A stretch of 64,000 nucleotides of DNA from Bacteroides mediterraneensis (GCF_025993685.1 NZ_DAJPEN010000001.1:3038001-3102000); one strand, 5' to 3'. Positions 41,551 through 50,922 are shown, counted from the stretch's first letter. Numbers and translations: made by a program. Notes: generated from the letters alone by a model not told the origin.

Positions 41551-43521
41551 CTACAGCTCTATGGAATAAGAACCTTGCACAGAAAGGTCGGTATAAGATA
41601 TTTTAAGTAATTGACATTCTTTTATCAACATTTCCCGATACCCTTCGCTCAAAGAAGAATCCAGAATGACTTGCTTCATCTCAAACAAATCGTTCAGGCG
41701 TGACAGGTTTCCTTTAAAACCTCTGCAAATATATACGTAATCCAATGGCAAACGCCAGGATGCCTGGCAATTCTTCCAGCGTCCGTCATCCAATACCCCA
41801 ACGCACAATGTACCAATACGTATCAAGCCCGAATCGGACGTATGAGTGGAAATGCAATGCCCTTTACGGGTATATATTTCTGCCCGCGAAAAATACAATC
41901 GCTCCGGCTTTTCCTGAAGATACATTCCCACACTCAAGGCCACAAATAAATTACAGACCACCAACAAGCAAATCCACTGTCGGGCTTTACGCTGCATGCC
42001 GGCCGACCAACAAAGATACAAACAAATGAAAATCCCAGCCAACAGACAAGCCTGCCCAGCCGACAGATACACCGAAGTAATCTGAGAACCCGAAAAATGC
42101 TGTACCATTCTCATGGCTCCGTTGAGAAAAGAAGTCGACCAGTCTAATAAAACTACGACTCCACTGCCTAGCCATGGCACGGAAGAAAGTGCCAAAGCCA
42201 TCAGCGTCAAGACCAGAATGCAAGCAGCCAACGGAGAGACTATCAAGTTAGCCAGTAGAAAATACGTCGGAAAGGTACCAAAATACAACAGAACGAAAGG
42301 CAAAGTACCCACCTGAGCCGACACGGACAAACAAAGCAAATTAAATAAATAGCGAAGTAACCGGTTTTGTATCACAACCCCTCGCGTACACAACGGATAA
42401 AAAGCCAAAATGGAAGCTACAGCAGCAAACGATAACTGGAAACTAAGGTCGAACAAAAAGAAAGGATTGTACAACAACATCAGAAACGCGGCAAGCACCA
42501 GCGAATGGATTCCCGAAAAACGTTCCTCGGAACAACAGGAAGCAAAGGTATACAGGCTGAACATCACCACAGCTCGCATCACCGATGAACTCAGTCCCGA
42601 AATGAACGCAAATCCCCACAATAAAGTCACCACCAATAACATCCTCACCATGCGTCCATATCGTTTCCAATAAGTCAGCGGATAAAAAACGAGGAAAAGA
42701 AACCCTGAAAGGATTCCCACATGCAAGCCGGATAATGCCAGCACATGGCTGGCTCCTGCCGCACTATAGACATTTTTTAAGTCTGTACTTAAATCACTTT
42801 TATCCCCGATGGTCAGTGCTGCAATCACGGCCTGCACTTCCTCATCCAGTCCCCAACTCCGATATACCTCCACCACTTTTTGCTGACAAACCCGTGCCCG
42901 TTGTGAGAAAGTCAACCACCGGGGCTTTCCCGCGCGATACCAATTGCCCGCATATACCAGCCCTGTGCCACTGATACCCTTCCGTAATAAATAATCGCCA
43001 TAATCGAACCCGGTCAGTTCCTTTTCCGAAAAAGGGCGCGAAATTTTCGCATAAAAACAAAGAGTATCCCCGCACGACAGCGGCTCAGCCACAGTATCCG
43101 GAATCCACGATAAAAGCACACTCCGGTCCACCTTCTGCCATGTCCCTTTGGTGATATGCCTGCCTTCCACATGCACCTCCGCACGCCATGTCTTTCCCCT
43201 GATTTCCGGTACAGTCTCCACAATTCCCTTGTAAACTTGTGGAGCCTCATCCCAGGCATACCCCACCTTTTCTCTTTGATGTACGACTGAGAATCCTCCC
43301 CATAAGAAAAACGCCAGTCCGGTCACCCCGCCAAAAAACCAACGCCATCGCCAAACAGCCAAACGAAGCAATCCCACACAAAGTAAGACGCAGCATATTC
43401 CTCCCCACAATGGCCACGAAACACCTTCCGGCAAGAATCTGTCGAATAAAAAAATTCCGGTTGCCAGACATATCGTCAACCGGAACAAAGGGTAAGTTAT
43501 CCAAGAAAGTGAAGTTTCCAA
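41551..43521 (-). CDS. ComEC/Rec2 family DNA-uptake channel protein, without an intact metallo-beta-lactamase domain
   Basis: A 656-residue polytopic membrane protein. The N-terminal DUF4131 domain (about 1-200, with a GTWQKV/GDTLCFYAKIS OB-like part) is followed by the Competence domain with the diagnostic SGLHVGILSGFLF near residue 265 and several helices to about 525. In full ComEC a metallo-beta-lactamase domain with HxHxDH follows. Here the C-terminal 120 residues keep only remnants (GVLDDGRWK, CRGFKGNLSRLND) with no metal motif. It begins 3 bases after rpe, so the two are cotranscribed. Natural uptake in this organism is unproven. Confidence 0.88.
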   Translation of the reverse strand: METSLSWITYPLFRLTICLATGIFLFDRFLPEGVSWPLWGGICCVLLCVGLLRLAVWRWRWFFGGVTGLAFFLWGGFSVVHQREKVGYAWDEAPQVYKGIVETVPEIRGKTWRAEVHVEGRHITKGTWQKVDRSVLLSWIPDTVAEPLSCGDTLCFYAKISRPFSEKELTGFDYGDYLLRKGISGTGLVYAGNWYRAGKPRWLTFSQRARVCQQKVVEVYRSWGLDEEVQAVIAALTIGDKSDLSTDLKNVYSAAGASHVLALSGLHVGILSGFLFLVFYPLTYWKRYGRMVRMLLVVTLLWGFAFISGLSSSVMRAVVMFSLYTFASCCSEERFSGIHSLVLAAFLMLLYNPFFLFDLSFQLSFAAVASILAFYPLCTRGVVIQNRLLRYLFNLLCLSVSAQVGTLPFVLLYFGTFPTYFLLANLIVSPLAACILVLTLMALALSSVPWLGSGVVVLLDWSTSFLNGAMRMVQHFSGSQITSVYLSAGQACLLAGIFICLYLCWSAGMQRKARQWICLLVVCNLFVALSVGMYLQEKPERLYFSRAEIYTRKGHCISTHTSDSGLIRIGTLCVGVLDDGRWKNCQASWRLPLDYVYICRGFKGNLSRLNDLFEMKQVILDSSLSEGYREMLIKECQLLKISYTDLSVQGSYSIEL

Positions 43522-43524
43522 TCC

Positions 43525-44172
43525 TTACTTCGCATTTTTCAACTGATGGATGGCTTCCAGCATATCCGGCGCCCTAAAAACGGAATTGCCAGCCACCAGC
43601 ACATCGGCACCGGCCTGCTTCAACAAAGAAGCATTCGACACATTGACCCCTCCATCCACTTCAATCAAAGCCGAAGCGCCATAACGGGTAATCATCTCAC
43701 GCAGCTGCTTGATTTTCTTGAATGTATTCGGAATAAATTTCTGCCCTCCAAAGCCTGGATTGACACTCATCAGCAACACCATATCCACCTCCGTGATGAT
43801 ATCCTCCAGCATGGCGACGGGGGTAGACGGATTCAACGTCACTCCAGCCTTCATCCCTGCCTCCTTTATCTGCTGCACCACACGATGCAAATGAGGACAG
43901 GCCTCGTAGTGCACATTCATCATCATGGCCCCCAGCGCTTTCACTTCAGGAATGAATTTTTCGGGTTGCACAATCATCAAATGCACATCCAAAGGTTTCT
44001 GACTAAGCTCAGCTACATGTTTCAGTACTGGAAAACCAAACGAAATATTAGGCACAAACACACCATCCATAATATCCAGATGCAACCAGTCAGCCTCACT
44101 TTGATTGATTTTCTCCAAGTCACTCTTCAAATCCGAAAAATTTGCAGAGAGCAAAGAAGGAGCTATTTTCAT
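43525..44172 (-). CDS. rpe: Ribulose-phosphate 3-epimerase
   Basis: A 215-residue TIM-barrel enzyme of the pentose phosphate pathway. Motifs in order are APSLLSANFSDL at the start, LHLDIMDGVFVPNISFG near residue 30, the metal-ligand DVHLMI near 63, MSVNPGFGGQKFIP near 136, and EVDGGVNVSNA near 172. All metal-binding His/Asp residues appear present. It is followed by the comEC-like gene and preceded by a TACCTTTG box. Confidence 0.96.
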   Translation of the reverse strand: MKIAPSLLSANFSDLKSDLEKINQSEADWLHLDIMDGVFVPNISFGFPVLKHVAELSQKPLDVHLMIVQPEKFIPEVKALGAMMMNVHYEACPHLHRVVQQIKEAGMKAGVTLNPSTPVAMLEDIITEVDMVLLMSVNPGFGGQKFIPNTFKKIKQLREMITRYGASALIEVDGGVNVSNASLLKQAGADVLVAGNSVFRAPDMLEAIHQLKNAK

Positions 44173-44213
44173 ATTTTTATCGATTTATTTTACGAACCTC
44201 ATTTATCTTTGAA

Positions 44214-44221
44214 CAAAGGTA
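44214..44221 (-). promoter_or_regulatory. -7 element for rpe
   Basis: Minus-strand TACCTTTG matches TAnnTTTG, 42 bases upstream of the rpe start. Confidence 0.5.
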
Positions 44222-44246
44222 AGTATATTTTTTTAATAAATCCATA

Positions 44247-45554
44247 TTATTTGCTCACATTCACACGCAAGCCCAGCTGCAAGTTAAAATTCAACGGATG
44301 TTCCTTACGTATGGTCTCTACCTTGCTATGGTCGTCAAAATAATAAGCGATACCCGGTTCTACATACACTCCCAACCGGGGAGTAAAGTTGACTTGTGCC
44401 CCGGCTGCCGCAGCTATCGACCATTGTAACGGATTTATATCCAGTGAAGTCTGTTCAGAAGAACGGACTCCCCCATTGGTTACCGTCACTGTTTCCAGTC
44501 TGCCCGACACGCATTTTTCCACCTCACCTCCTGCCGACGCGTAAATGGAAAGCCAGCTGTTCTTCCATATAGAACGGTGCAATTTGACCGGAATGCCAAC
44601 ATAGTGTAATTTCTGGTTTTCTTCTACATACGACTTGGAACCTGAATGAATATCGGAAGAAAGCAACGTATAGTTCAGTCCCGTTTCCAAAGCCCAGTCC
44701 TTATGAAAATGCCAAGCCACCGAAAATCCGACAGTCACCGGCATGCGATGTTTCACGCGAGTCTGAGGAGTCTGGACGGCATTTTCCAATAAGACCTGAC
44801 TATAAGCTAATCCTCCGTTATCTACAGGAGACATGGGGGCATCTGAGACGGTATAATAAGTGGAGCGTGAAACAAAACTCCCCATTCCGTCAAATGTGTT
44901 CAAAGAACTGTATGGGGTGTTTCCTGCTCCCACACCGATGGAAAGGCCCGACGATTTGCCCGTCTTATTCTTTACCGACATGGCATTCCGCTCCATCTGT
45001 TTCCGGTCTGCCGCCCGTTGTGCCTGCAATTGCCGAGTATGTACCTGCTCTGCCTGAACCTTCTCTTCCGCCTGTCCCGGTTTTTCCTCCGGCTCATCTT
45101 TCGGCTGATTTACCTCGGAGGGAACTGCCTCCAACGGCAAATCGGCCCCCTCTTCATGCAGCGTATCCGATACCACCACCTCCATCAAGCGTGCAGAAGA
45201 AGGCAGAACAGAAGGCCGTGACTGATAGACCTCCGTTTCCTTTGCATCCGCCATCTGCTCCCGCAACTCTTTCGGAGCATTTTCCGGCAAAGGAGTGTCT
45301 TCCACTTCTACAGCCAGTTCCTGATTCTGAAAATCGGCTGTAGGCGAAGACCAGAACCAATATGTCAATGCAGAGGCCAACAAAACCAGCACCGAAGCCG
45401 CCACCTGCCAGCGTCTCCATATAGGAATCACCTTAGGAGCCTTCTGTACCTCCAGTTCCTTGGACAGGGTATCCCATAGTCCTTTAGGAAGAGGCTCCGA
45501 ATATCCCTCCATCCGGTTCCGTAAATGATCAATCCACTCTTTTTCGTCCTTCAT
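44247..45554 (-). CDS. Sigma-factor-linked protein: single membrane helix plus outer-membrane-like beta-barrel domain
   Basis: A 435-residue protein. The N-terminal 45 residues are cytoplasmic-looking (DEKEWIDHLRNRMEGYS), and one hydrophobic helix follows at about 50-68. A long Pro/Glu/Gln-rich and basic linker (about 75-205) comes next. The C-terminal 220 residues are beta-rich (TVGFSVAWHFHKDWALETGL, AGGEVEKCV, GVYVEPGIAYYF) and end LNFNLQLGLRVNVSK, like PorT/OmpA-type barrels. It begins 3 bases after the ECF sigma factor gene, the usual anti-sigma position. An anti-sigma role is an inference from N-terminal layout and gene order. Confidence 0.72.
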   Translation of the reverse strand: MKDEKEWIDHLRNRMEGYSEPLPKGLWDTLSKELEVQKAPKVIPIWRRWQVAASVLVLLASALTYWFWSSPTADFQNQELAVEVEDTPLPENAPKELREQMADAKETEVYQSRPSVLPSSARLMEVVVSDTLHEEGADLPLEAVPSEVNQPKDEPEEKPGQAEEKVQAEQVHTRQLQAQRAADRKQMERNAMSVKNKTGKSSGLSIGVGAGNTPYSSLNTFDGMGSFVSRSTYYTVSDAPMSPVDNGGLAYSQVLLENAVQTPQTRVKHRMPVTVGFSVAWHFHKDWALETGLNYTLLSSDIHSGSKSYVEENQKLHYVGIPVKLHRSIWKNSWLSIYASAGGEVEKCVSGRLETVTVTNGGVRSSEQTSLDINPLQWSIAAAAGAQVNFTPRLGVYVEPGIAYYFDDHSKVETIRKEHPLNFNLQLGLRVNVSK

Positions 45555-45557
45555 TGC

Positions 45558-46100
45558 CTATAATTTCTTTCTATATTCATTTATTTTCTTTGCCAGCAAG
45601 GTCTTTGCCCGATAAAACTGAGAAGAAGAAGTATGCTCGGTAATCCCTAGCATCTGTGCAATTTCCTTGTGACTTTTTTCTTCAAACACATATAAGTTGA
45701 ACACCGTGCGATATCCGTCCGGAAGCTCGGCAATCATTTTCATCAACACCGACTGTGGAATCTCGTCCATACCGTCGTCCGTTTCTTCCGTGTCGGGCAA
45801 CTGTTCCACCAATACCTCTTGTTGGGCCAGCTGGTTCTGCTTCCGCAAATAGCCCAACGCCTCATTCACCATCACACGTGAAAGCCATGCTTTCAAAGAC
45901 CCGTTTCCCTGATAAGTAAACTGACCGATTGATTGAAAAATCCGTATAAACCCATCATGCAACACGTCCTCTGCCGCTTCCCGGTCACCAATATAACGGA
46001 GACAAATAGCCATCAACGAGCCTCCATACAGCTCGTACAACTCCTTGCGAGCCTGATTGTCTGCCAGCTTGCATTTCGATGCCAATTCTTCTTCCGTCAT
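45558..46100 (-). CDS. ECF-type RNA polymerase sigma-70 factor
   Basis: A 180-residue sigma factor. Region 2 covers about residues 10-85 (EAAEDVLHDGFIRIFQSIG, WLSRVMVNEALGYLRK). A short acidic spacer (EQLPDTEETDDGMDE) leads to region 4 (about 115-175) with LPDGYRTVFNLYVFEEKSHK and IAQMLGITEHTSSSQFYRAK. It is probably controlled by the downstream membrane protein. The promoter box TATTTTTG is at 46141-46148. Confidence 0.92.
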   Translation of the reverse strand: MTEEELASKCKLADNQARKELYELYGGSLMAICLRYIGDREAAEDVLHDGFIRIFQSIGQFTYQGNGSLKAWLSRVMVNEALGYLRKQNQLAQQEVLVEQLPDTEETDDGMDEIPQSVLMKMIAELPDGYRTVFNLYVFEEKSHKEIAQMLGITEHTSSSQFYRAKTLLAKKINEYRKKL

Positions 46101-46140
46101 ATCCAGCTTATCGTGCTTTGGTTAATAAATGATGAATACA

Positions 46141-46148
46141 CAAAAATA
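46141..46148 (-). promoter_or_regulatory. -7 element for the sigma-factor operon
   Basis: Minus-strand TATTTTTG fits TAnnTTTG, 40 bases before the sigma-factor start. Confidence 0.5.
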
Positions 46149-46213
46149 CTGCACCTTTTCCGAATAAATTCCTTGTTAAAAAGTTTTTAACTAAAAGGAA
46201 TTATAAAACAAAA

Positions 46214-46245
46214 AAGGTGGCAAAGATTTCCTCAATTGCCACCTT
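46214..46245 (-). terminator. Intrinsic terminator of the tsaC-clc-fmt operon
   Basis: AAGGTGGCAA pairs with TTGCCACCTT around a 12-base loop, followed on the minus strand by TTTTTTGTTTT, about 20 bases after the fmt stop. Confidence 0.85.
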
Positions 46246-46265
46246 CAAATGAATGAATGGTATGA

Positions 46266-47237
46266 TTACTCTACAAAAGACTCATCCACATGACGATACC
46301 CACGAAGGAAATCGGCCACGTCCATCCGTTTCTTTCCGGCCAGCTGCAATGACAACACGCGCAGGAAACCATCGGTCGAAGCGATGTGGAAATAAGTTTT
46401 TCTGTCTGTAACGACTGTACCCGGTTTCAAGGAATGAGGAGTGAAAATCTTTTCCGTTTCAAAAATCTTCAACGACATGGGGGCTGCTTCTCCCTGATGC
46501 AACTCTGTCCATGCGGCTGGATAAGGAGAAAGTCCGCGCACAAAATCATACACCTTCTTCACTCCGACATTCCAGTCGATGCGGCAGGTCTCCTTGAAAA
46601 TCTTAGGAGCCGGACGCAAATCCGTGGCGGTAGCCAGCTGCTCTTGCGGAGTGGTCTTGACATTTCCCTCCAGAATGGCGTCCACCGTCTTCACCACAAG
46701 GTCTCCCCCCAGTTTCATCAGCTTGTCGTACACCACTTCCACATTGTCCGTATCGGCAATGGGCACCCGTACCTGATCGATAATCTCCCCCGTATCGATT
46801 TCATGTTTCAGGAAAAAAGTCGTAATTCCGGTTTCAGTCTCCCCGTTAATGACAGCCCAGTTGATAGGAGCTGCCCCACGATATTGCGGCAACAAAGAGG
46901 CATGCAGATTGAACGTACCCAGACGGGGCATGTTCCACACCACTTCCGGCAACATACGGAAAGCTACCACAATCTGCAAATCCGCCTTCAAAGCCTTCAG
47001 TTCTTCCAGAAATTCTTCGTTTTTCAGTTTTTCCGGCTGGAGCACTTTCAGCCCTTGCGATACGGCATACTGTTTCACCGGACTCGGCTGAAGCACACTT
47101 CCATGCCGCCCCATGGGCTTGTCGGGCATCGTAATGACCCCTACCACCTGATATCCCCCTTCCACCAGGCGCTTCAAACTTTCCACGGCAAATTCAGGGG
47201 TACCCATATATACGATTCGTAAGTCTTTCTTTTCCAT
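46266..47237 (-). CDS. fmt: Methionyl-tRNA formyltransferase
   Basis: A 323-residue enzyme that formylates initiator Met-tRNA. The N-terminal Rossmann-like domain begins RIVYMGTPEFAV. The folate-binding motif is FNLHASLLPQYRGAAPINWA near residue 110, with the catalytic Asn/His and the later Asp in HEIDTG. The C-terminal tRNA-binding domain spans about 205-315. It is the last gene of the tsaC-clc-fmt operon and starts 16 bases after the clc stop. Confidence 0.96.
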   Translation of the reverse strand: MEKKDLRIVYMGTPEFAVESLKRLVEGGYQVVGVITMPDKPMGRHGSVLQPSPVKQYAVSQGLKVLQPEKLKNEEFLEELKALKADLQIVVAFRMLPEVVWNMPRLGTFNLHASLLPQYRGAAPINWAVINGETETGITTFFLKHEIDTGEIIDQVRVPIADTDNVEVVYDKLMKLGGDLVVKTVDAILEGNVKTTPQEQLATATDLRPAPKIFKETCRIDWNVGVKKVYDFVRGLSPYPAAWTELHQGEAAPMSLKIFETEKIFTPHSLKPGTVVTDRKTYFHIASTDGFLRVLSLQLAGKKRMDVADFLRGYRHVDESFVE

Positions 47238-47253
47238 ATTTCTTGTTTGTTGT

Positions 47254-49053
47254 TTATTCTGCTGAAAAATCCACCATCACCTGACGGTAGGTTGACAAAA
47301 TACGCGATTTGGACACGAAGCCGATGTATTTGTCCTCTTCATCCACCACCGGAAGATTCCAGGAACCTGTCTTGTCAAACTTGTCCATCACCTCTTCCAT
47401 GGAGTCTGTGGTAATGATGCGCGCCTTGGGAGCCACCATAAAATTCTCCACATGGTACTTGTGATACAGCTCCTGACGGAATATAATATTGCGGATGTCG
47501 TTCAGAATCACGACTCCAAGCAACTCATTATGCACATCGACCACAGGAAACAGGTTACGGCCCGATTTGGATATCGCCTTCACCATCTCGGCCAGGTCCA
47601 TGTCGGGACGTACCACCTGAAAGTCGGTTTCAATCACGCTTTCCATGCTCATCATGGTCAGGGCAGCCTTGTCCTTGTGATGGGTAATCAGTTCACCGCT
47701 CTTGGCCAGACGCATGGAGTAAATGCTGTGAGGCTCAAATACGATAATGGTCAGGTAAGCACATACTGACACAATCATCAGCGGCAGAAACAGACCGTAT
47801 CCTCCGGTCAGTTCCGCAATCAGGAAGATACCGGTGAGCGGTGCATGCATGACCCCCGACATCAGTCCGGCCATTCCCATCAAGGCGAAGTTCTTCTCCG
47901 GAATATAAGTTCCTCCCAAATGAAACTCATTGCAGACGTAGGAAAACACAAAACCGGCAATGCATCCCAAGAACAGACTCGGTGCGAAGATACCACCGCA
48001 ACCGCCTCCTCCATTCGTCGCACTGGAAGCAAATACCTTGAACAGGATAATCAGAATCAGATAAAGCACCAACAGGTGGGAGTTGCCATAAAACAAAGAA
48101 TTGTTCATCACCGTATCCCAGTCGGCCGAAGAGGTCCCGTTGAGCAACAACGAGATGGTGTCGTATCCTTCACCGTAGAGCGGCGGGAACAAGAAAATCA
48201 GGATACTCAACATGGCACCGCCGATGACAAACTTCACGTATGGGTTGCTGTAACGGCGGAAAATATTCTCAATCCAGTTCATGGAGCGGGTAAAATACCA
48301 TGCCACCAAGCCACAGAAGATACCCAATGCAATGGCATAAGGAATACGTTCCAGCGAGAACGGATAATCCAAGTGAAACTGGAACATGGCTTCCGTACCC
48401 GTCAGCAGATACGACACAGAAGCCGCCGTCACACTGGTAATCAGCAAAGGCAGCAACGAGGCCATGGTCAGGTCAATCATCAGTACTTCCAGCGTAAACA
48501 CCACTCCCGCAATCGGAGCCTTAAAGATACCCGAAACGGCTCCGGCGGCTCCACAGCCCACCAGCAACATCAGCGTCTTGTGGTCCATGCGGAAAATACT
48601 GCCCAGATTCGACCCGATGGCAGAACCTGTCAACACAATCGGGGCTTCGGCTCCTACAGACCCACCGCAACCGATGGTGATGGCAGAGGCAAAAATAGAA
48701 GACCACACATTATGCCGCTTGATACGGCTCTGCTTACGCGATATGGCATACAGGATTTTGGTCACACCGTGGCTGATGTCATCGCGTACCACTTTGCGGA
48801 TGAACAGTCCGGTCAGGAAGATACCCACTACCGGATAAACCAAATACAGCCAGTTTACACCCGTGGAATCGAAGTTCTCTGTCAGGAACTCCTTGATGTA
48901 TTCCACAAGAAATTTCAACAAAAAAGCGGCCAAGGCCGTGAAGATTCCCACCAGGAAACTTAAAATCAAGACGAACTGCTTGTCCTTTATATGTTTCTCC
49001 CTCCAATGAAGAAATCCCTGCAGCAGTCCGTTTTTCTCGTCTACGACTTTCAT
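47254..49053 (-). CDS. ClC family chloride channel/antiporter with CBS pair
   Basis: A 599-residue membrane protein with a ClC core (about 25-440) and two CBS domains (about 460-590; FPVVDVHNELLGVVIL and LPVVDEEDKYIGFVSK). The selectivity loops are GCGGSVGAEAPI (gating Glu136, GAEAP in place of GxEGP) and GGIFAPSLFLG. By eye, the internal proton-glutamate position aligns with Val190 in FTLEVLM, where antiporters have EE. This may mean channel-like or slow-antiport behaviour, but the alignment is manual. It is in an operon with tsaC upstream and fmt downstream. Confidence 0.9.
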   Translation of the reverse strand: MKVVDEKNGLLQGFLHWREKHIKDKQFVLILSFLVGIFTALAAFLLKFLVEYIKEFLTENFDSTGVNWLYLVYPVVGIFLTGLFIRKVVRDDISHGVTKILYAISRKQSRIKRHNVWSSIFASAITIGCGGSVGAEAPIVLTGSAIGSNLGSIFRMDHKTLMLLVGCGAAGAVSGIFKAPIAGVVFTLEVLMIDLTMASLLPLLITSVTAASVSYLLTGTEAMFQFHLDYPFSLERIPYAIALGIFCGLVAWYFTRSMNWIENIFRRYSNPYVKFVIGGAMLSILIFLFPPLYGEGYDTISLLLNGTSSADWDTVMNNSLFYGNSHLLVLYLILIILFKVFASSATNGGGGCGGIFAPSLFLGCIAGFVFSYVCNEFHLGGTYIPEKNFALMGMAGLMSGVMHAPLTGIFLIAELTGGYGLFLPLMIVSVCAYLTIIVFEPHSIYSMRLAKSGELITHHKDKAALTMMSMESVIETDFQVVRPDMDLAEMVKAISKSGRNLFPVVDVHNELLGVVILNDIRNIIFRQELYHKYHVENFMVAPKARIITTDSMEEVMDKFDKTGSWNLPVVDEEDKYIGFVSKSRILSTYRQVMVDFSAE

Positions 49054-49065
49054 GAAAGGAATATT

Positions 49066-49632
49066 TTATTCTCTAATAATCTTTACTACGCCCCCTTTGC
49101 CCAGCTTGATGATGCTGGAAGGTTTCGGATGTCCGGTTTCTTCCCGGCGATAATCGACCACATAATCCACAGCCTGCTTGATTTCCTCGCTGATTTCACT
49201 GAATACAGCCGGAGCCGTCTGTCCGCTGATATTGGCCGAAGTAGACACGATGGCCTTGCGGAAACGGAAACACAGCTGTTTGGAGAACTCTTCCGAAGTG
49301 ACACGGATGCCTACACTGCCATCGGCAGCAATCAGATTCGAAGCCAGGTTGCGTGCCCCGTCGTAAATGATGGTCAGCGGCTTGGTCGTCATTTCAATCA
49401 AGTCCCATGCCACCGAAGGTACGTCCTGTACGTAAAAATCCACTTTCACCGGACTGTCCACCAACACCAGCATAGCTTTGCTGTCGGCACGCTGCTTGAT
49501 TTCAAACACACGTTTCACCGCCTCTTCATTCGTGGCATCGCATCCTATCCCCCACACGGTATCCGTAGGATAGAGAATCACTCCTCCCTTCTGCATCACC
49601 TCGCAGGCTTTCTTAATTTCATCTTTCATCAT
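49066..49632 (-). CDS. L-threonylcarbamoyladenylate synthase (TsaC/YrdC/Sua5)
   Basis: A 188-residue enzyme making threonylcarbamoyl-AMP for t6A37 modification of tRNA. YrdC-domain motifs in order are GGVILYPTDTVWGIGCDA near residue 17, the KQRADSKAM segment near 47, and SANISGQTAPA near 145. It is the short form without the Sua5 C-terminal domain. The pathway links to mtaB elsewhere in the window, which modifies the same base. The gene is first in the tsaC-clc-fmt operon, with a TATTTTTG box at 49688-49695. Confidence 0.93.
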   Translation of the reverse strand: MMKDEIKKACEVMQKGGVILYPTDTVWGIGCDATNEEAVKRVFEIKQRADSKAMLVLVDSPVKVDFYVQDVPSVAWDLIEMTTKPLTIIYDGARNLASNLIAADGSVGIRVTSEEFSKQLCFRFRKAIVSTSANISGQTAPAVFSEISEEIKQAVDYVVDYRREETGHPKPSSIIKLGKGGVVKIIRE

Positions 49633-49687
49633 AATATCTCTAGTTTTTTTGTGGTCAAAAAGTCATTAAAAGCGATTTTACAAACAG

Positions 49688-49695
49688 CAAAAATA
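49688..49695 (-). promoter_or_regulatory. -7 element for the tsaC-clc-fmt operon
   Basis: Minus-strand TATTTTTG fits TAnnTTTG, 55 bases upstream of the tsaC start. Confidence 0.5.
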
Positions 49696-49759
49696 CAAAT
49701 GATTTTTAGGATATCCCAAGAATGTTTTGTTTTTTTGCAGAAAAGCTATCAGCCCTTCC

Positions 49760-50860
49760 ATGAATACCAAACGGAAAATCATCCACATAGACATGGACGC
49801 TTTCTATGCGTCGGTCGAACAGCGTGACCATCCTGAATTGAAAGGAAAGCCCATCGCGGTGGGACATGCGGAAAAACGGGGTGTGGTGGCTGCCGCCAGC
49901 TACGAGGCCCGCAAATTCGGGGTACGTTCGGCCATGTCGTCTCAGAAGGCCATGAAACTGTGCCCGCAACTGATTTTCGTGGAGGGCCGGATGGAGGTGT
50001 ACAAAAGCGTGTCGGCACAGATACACGAGATTTTCCACGAATATACTGACCTCATCGAACCTATTTCGCTGGATGAAGCCTTTCTGGACGTCACCCACAA
50101 CAAGAAAGGGATTCCCTTGGCCGTAGACATTGCCCGGGAAATCAAACAGCGCATCCGCCAGGACCTTCATCTGATAGCCTCAGCCGGGGTGTCCTACAAC
50201 AAATTTCTGGCAAAGATAGCCTCCGACTACCGGAAGCCCGACGGACTCTGCACCATTCATCCCGACCAGGCCGAAGAATTTATCCGTCGGTTACCCATCG
50301 AGGCTTTTTGGGGAGTAGGCCCCATCACAGCCAAAAAGATGCACACGCTGGGCATCTACAACGGGGATACCCTCCGACAATGCTCCTTGGAAATGCTGCA
50401 ACGGCAGTTCGGAAAGAACGGCCTCATTTATTTCAATTTCGCCCGCGGCATCGACGACCGCCCCGTGGAAGCCGTCCGCATCCGCAAGTCCATCGGCTGC
50501 GAACACACACTGGAGAAAGATATTTCAGCTGAAATGGCCCTCATCATCGAACTGTATCATGTGGCGCGTGAACTCATTGAACGGCTGAAAGCCAAGGACT
50601 TCAAGGGAAATACCCTCACCCTGAAGGTGAAATTCGACGACTTTTCCCAAATCACCCGCAGTGTCAGCGTCAGACAACCTCTGCAACGTCTGGAAGAGAT
50701 TCTTCCTTTGGCCAAACGTCTGCTGAAGGGAGTAGACCACAGTCAGCATGCCATCCACCTGCTAGGGCTGTCCGTATCCAATCCTCCGGAAGAAAAGGAA
50801 GGAGACACAGTCGCCGCTTCCGGCCCCATCCAGCTGGAGCTGGAGTTTAAAGAGGAATGA
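49760..50860 (+). CDS. dinB: DNA polymerase IV (Y family)
   Basis: A 366-residue translesion polymerase. The ATG at 49760 (MNTKRKIIHIDMDAFYAS) is preferred because it matches the family start. Metal-binding residues are Asp11 in IDMDAFYASVE and Asp105/Glu106 in SLDEAFLD; Tyr16 is the steric gate. Helix-hairpin-helix and little-finger domains follow (GVGPITAKKMHTLGI; SIGCEHTLEKDI). The C terminus has a beta-clamp-binding-like QLELEF. It faces away from tsaC, and the promoter is not obvious. Confidence 0.94.
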   Translation: MNTKRKIIHIDMDAFYASVEQRDHPELKGKPIAVGHAEKRGVVAAASYEARKFGVRSAMSSQKAMKLCPQLIFVEGRMEVYKSVSAQIHEIFHEYTDLIEPISLDEAFLDVTHNKKGIPLAVDIAREIKQRIRQDLHLIASAGVSYNKFLAKIASDYRKPDGLCTIHPDQAEEFIRRLPIEAFWGVGPITAKKMHTLGIYNGDTLRQCSLEMLQRQFGKNGLIYFNFARGIDDRPVEAVRIRKSIGCEHTLEKDISAEMALIIELYHVARELIERLKAKDFKGNTLTLKVKFDDFSQITRSVSVRQPLQRLEEILPLAKRLLKGVDHSQHAIHLLGLSVSNPPEEKEGDTVAASGPIQLELEFKEE

Positions 50861-50922
50861 CCAAGTTACCATACTCTAAACCTCACCTATCCATAGTGAC
50901 AAACGTACTTAAACCATGTCTG

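Noticed and set aside
44205..44212. TATCTTTG box on the plus strand before rpe
   Set aside because: No plus-strand gene starts downstream, so it is treated as chance in AT-rich sequence.
47845..48963. Long ORF (372 codons) antisense to the ClC gene
   Set aside because: Very high His/Gln/Arg content without hydrophobic or domain pattern, as expected for an antisense shadow of a membrane protein gene.
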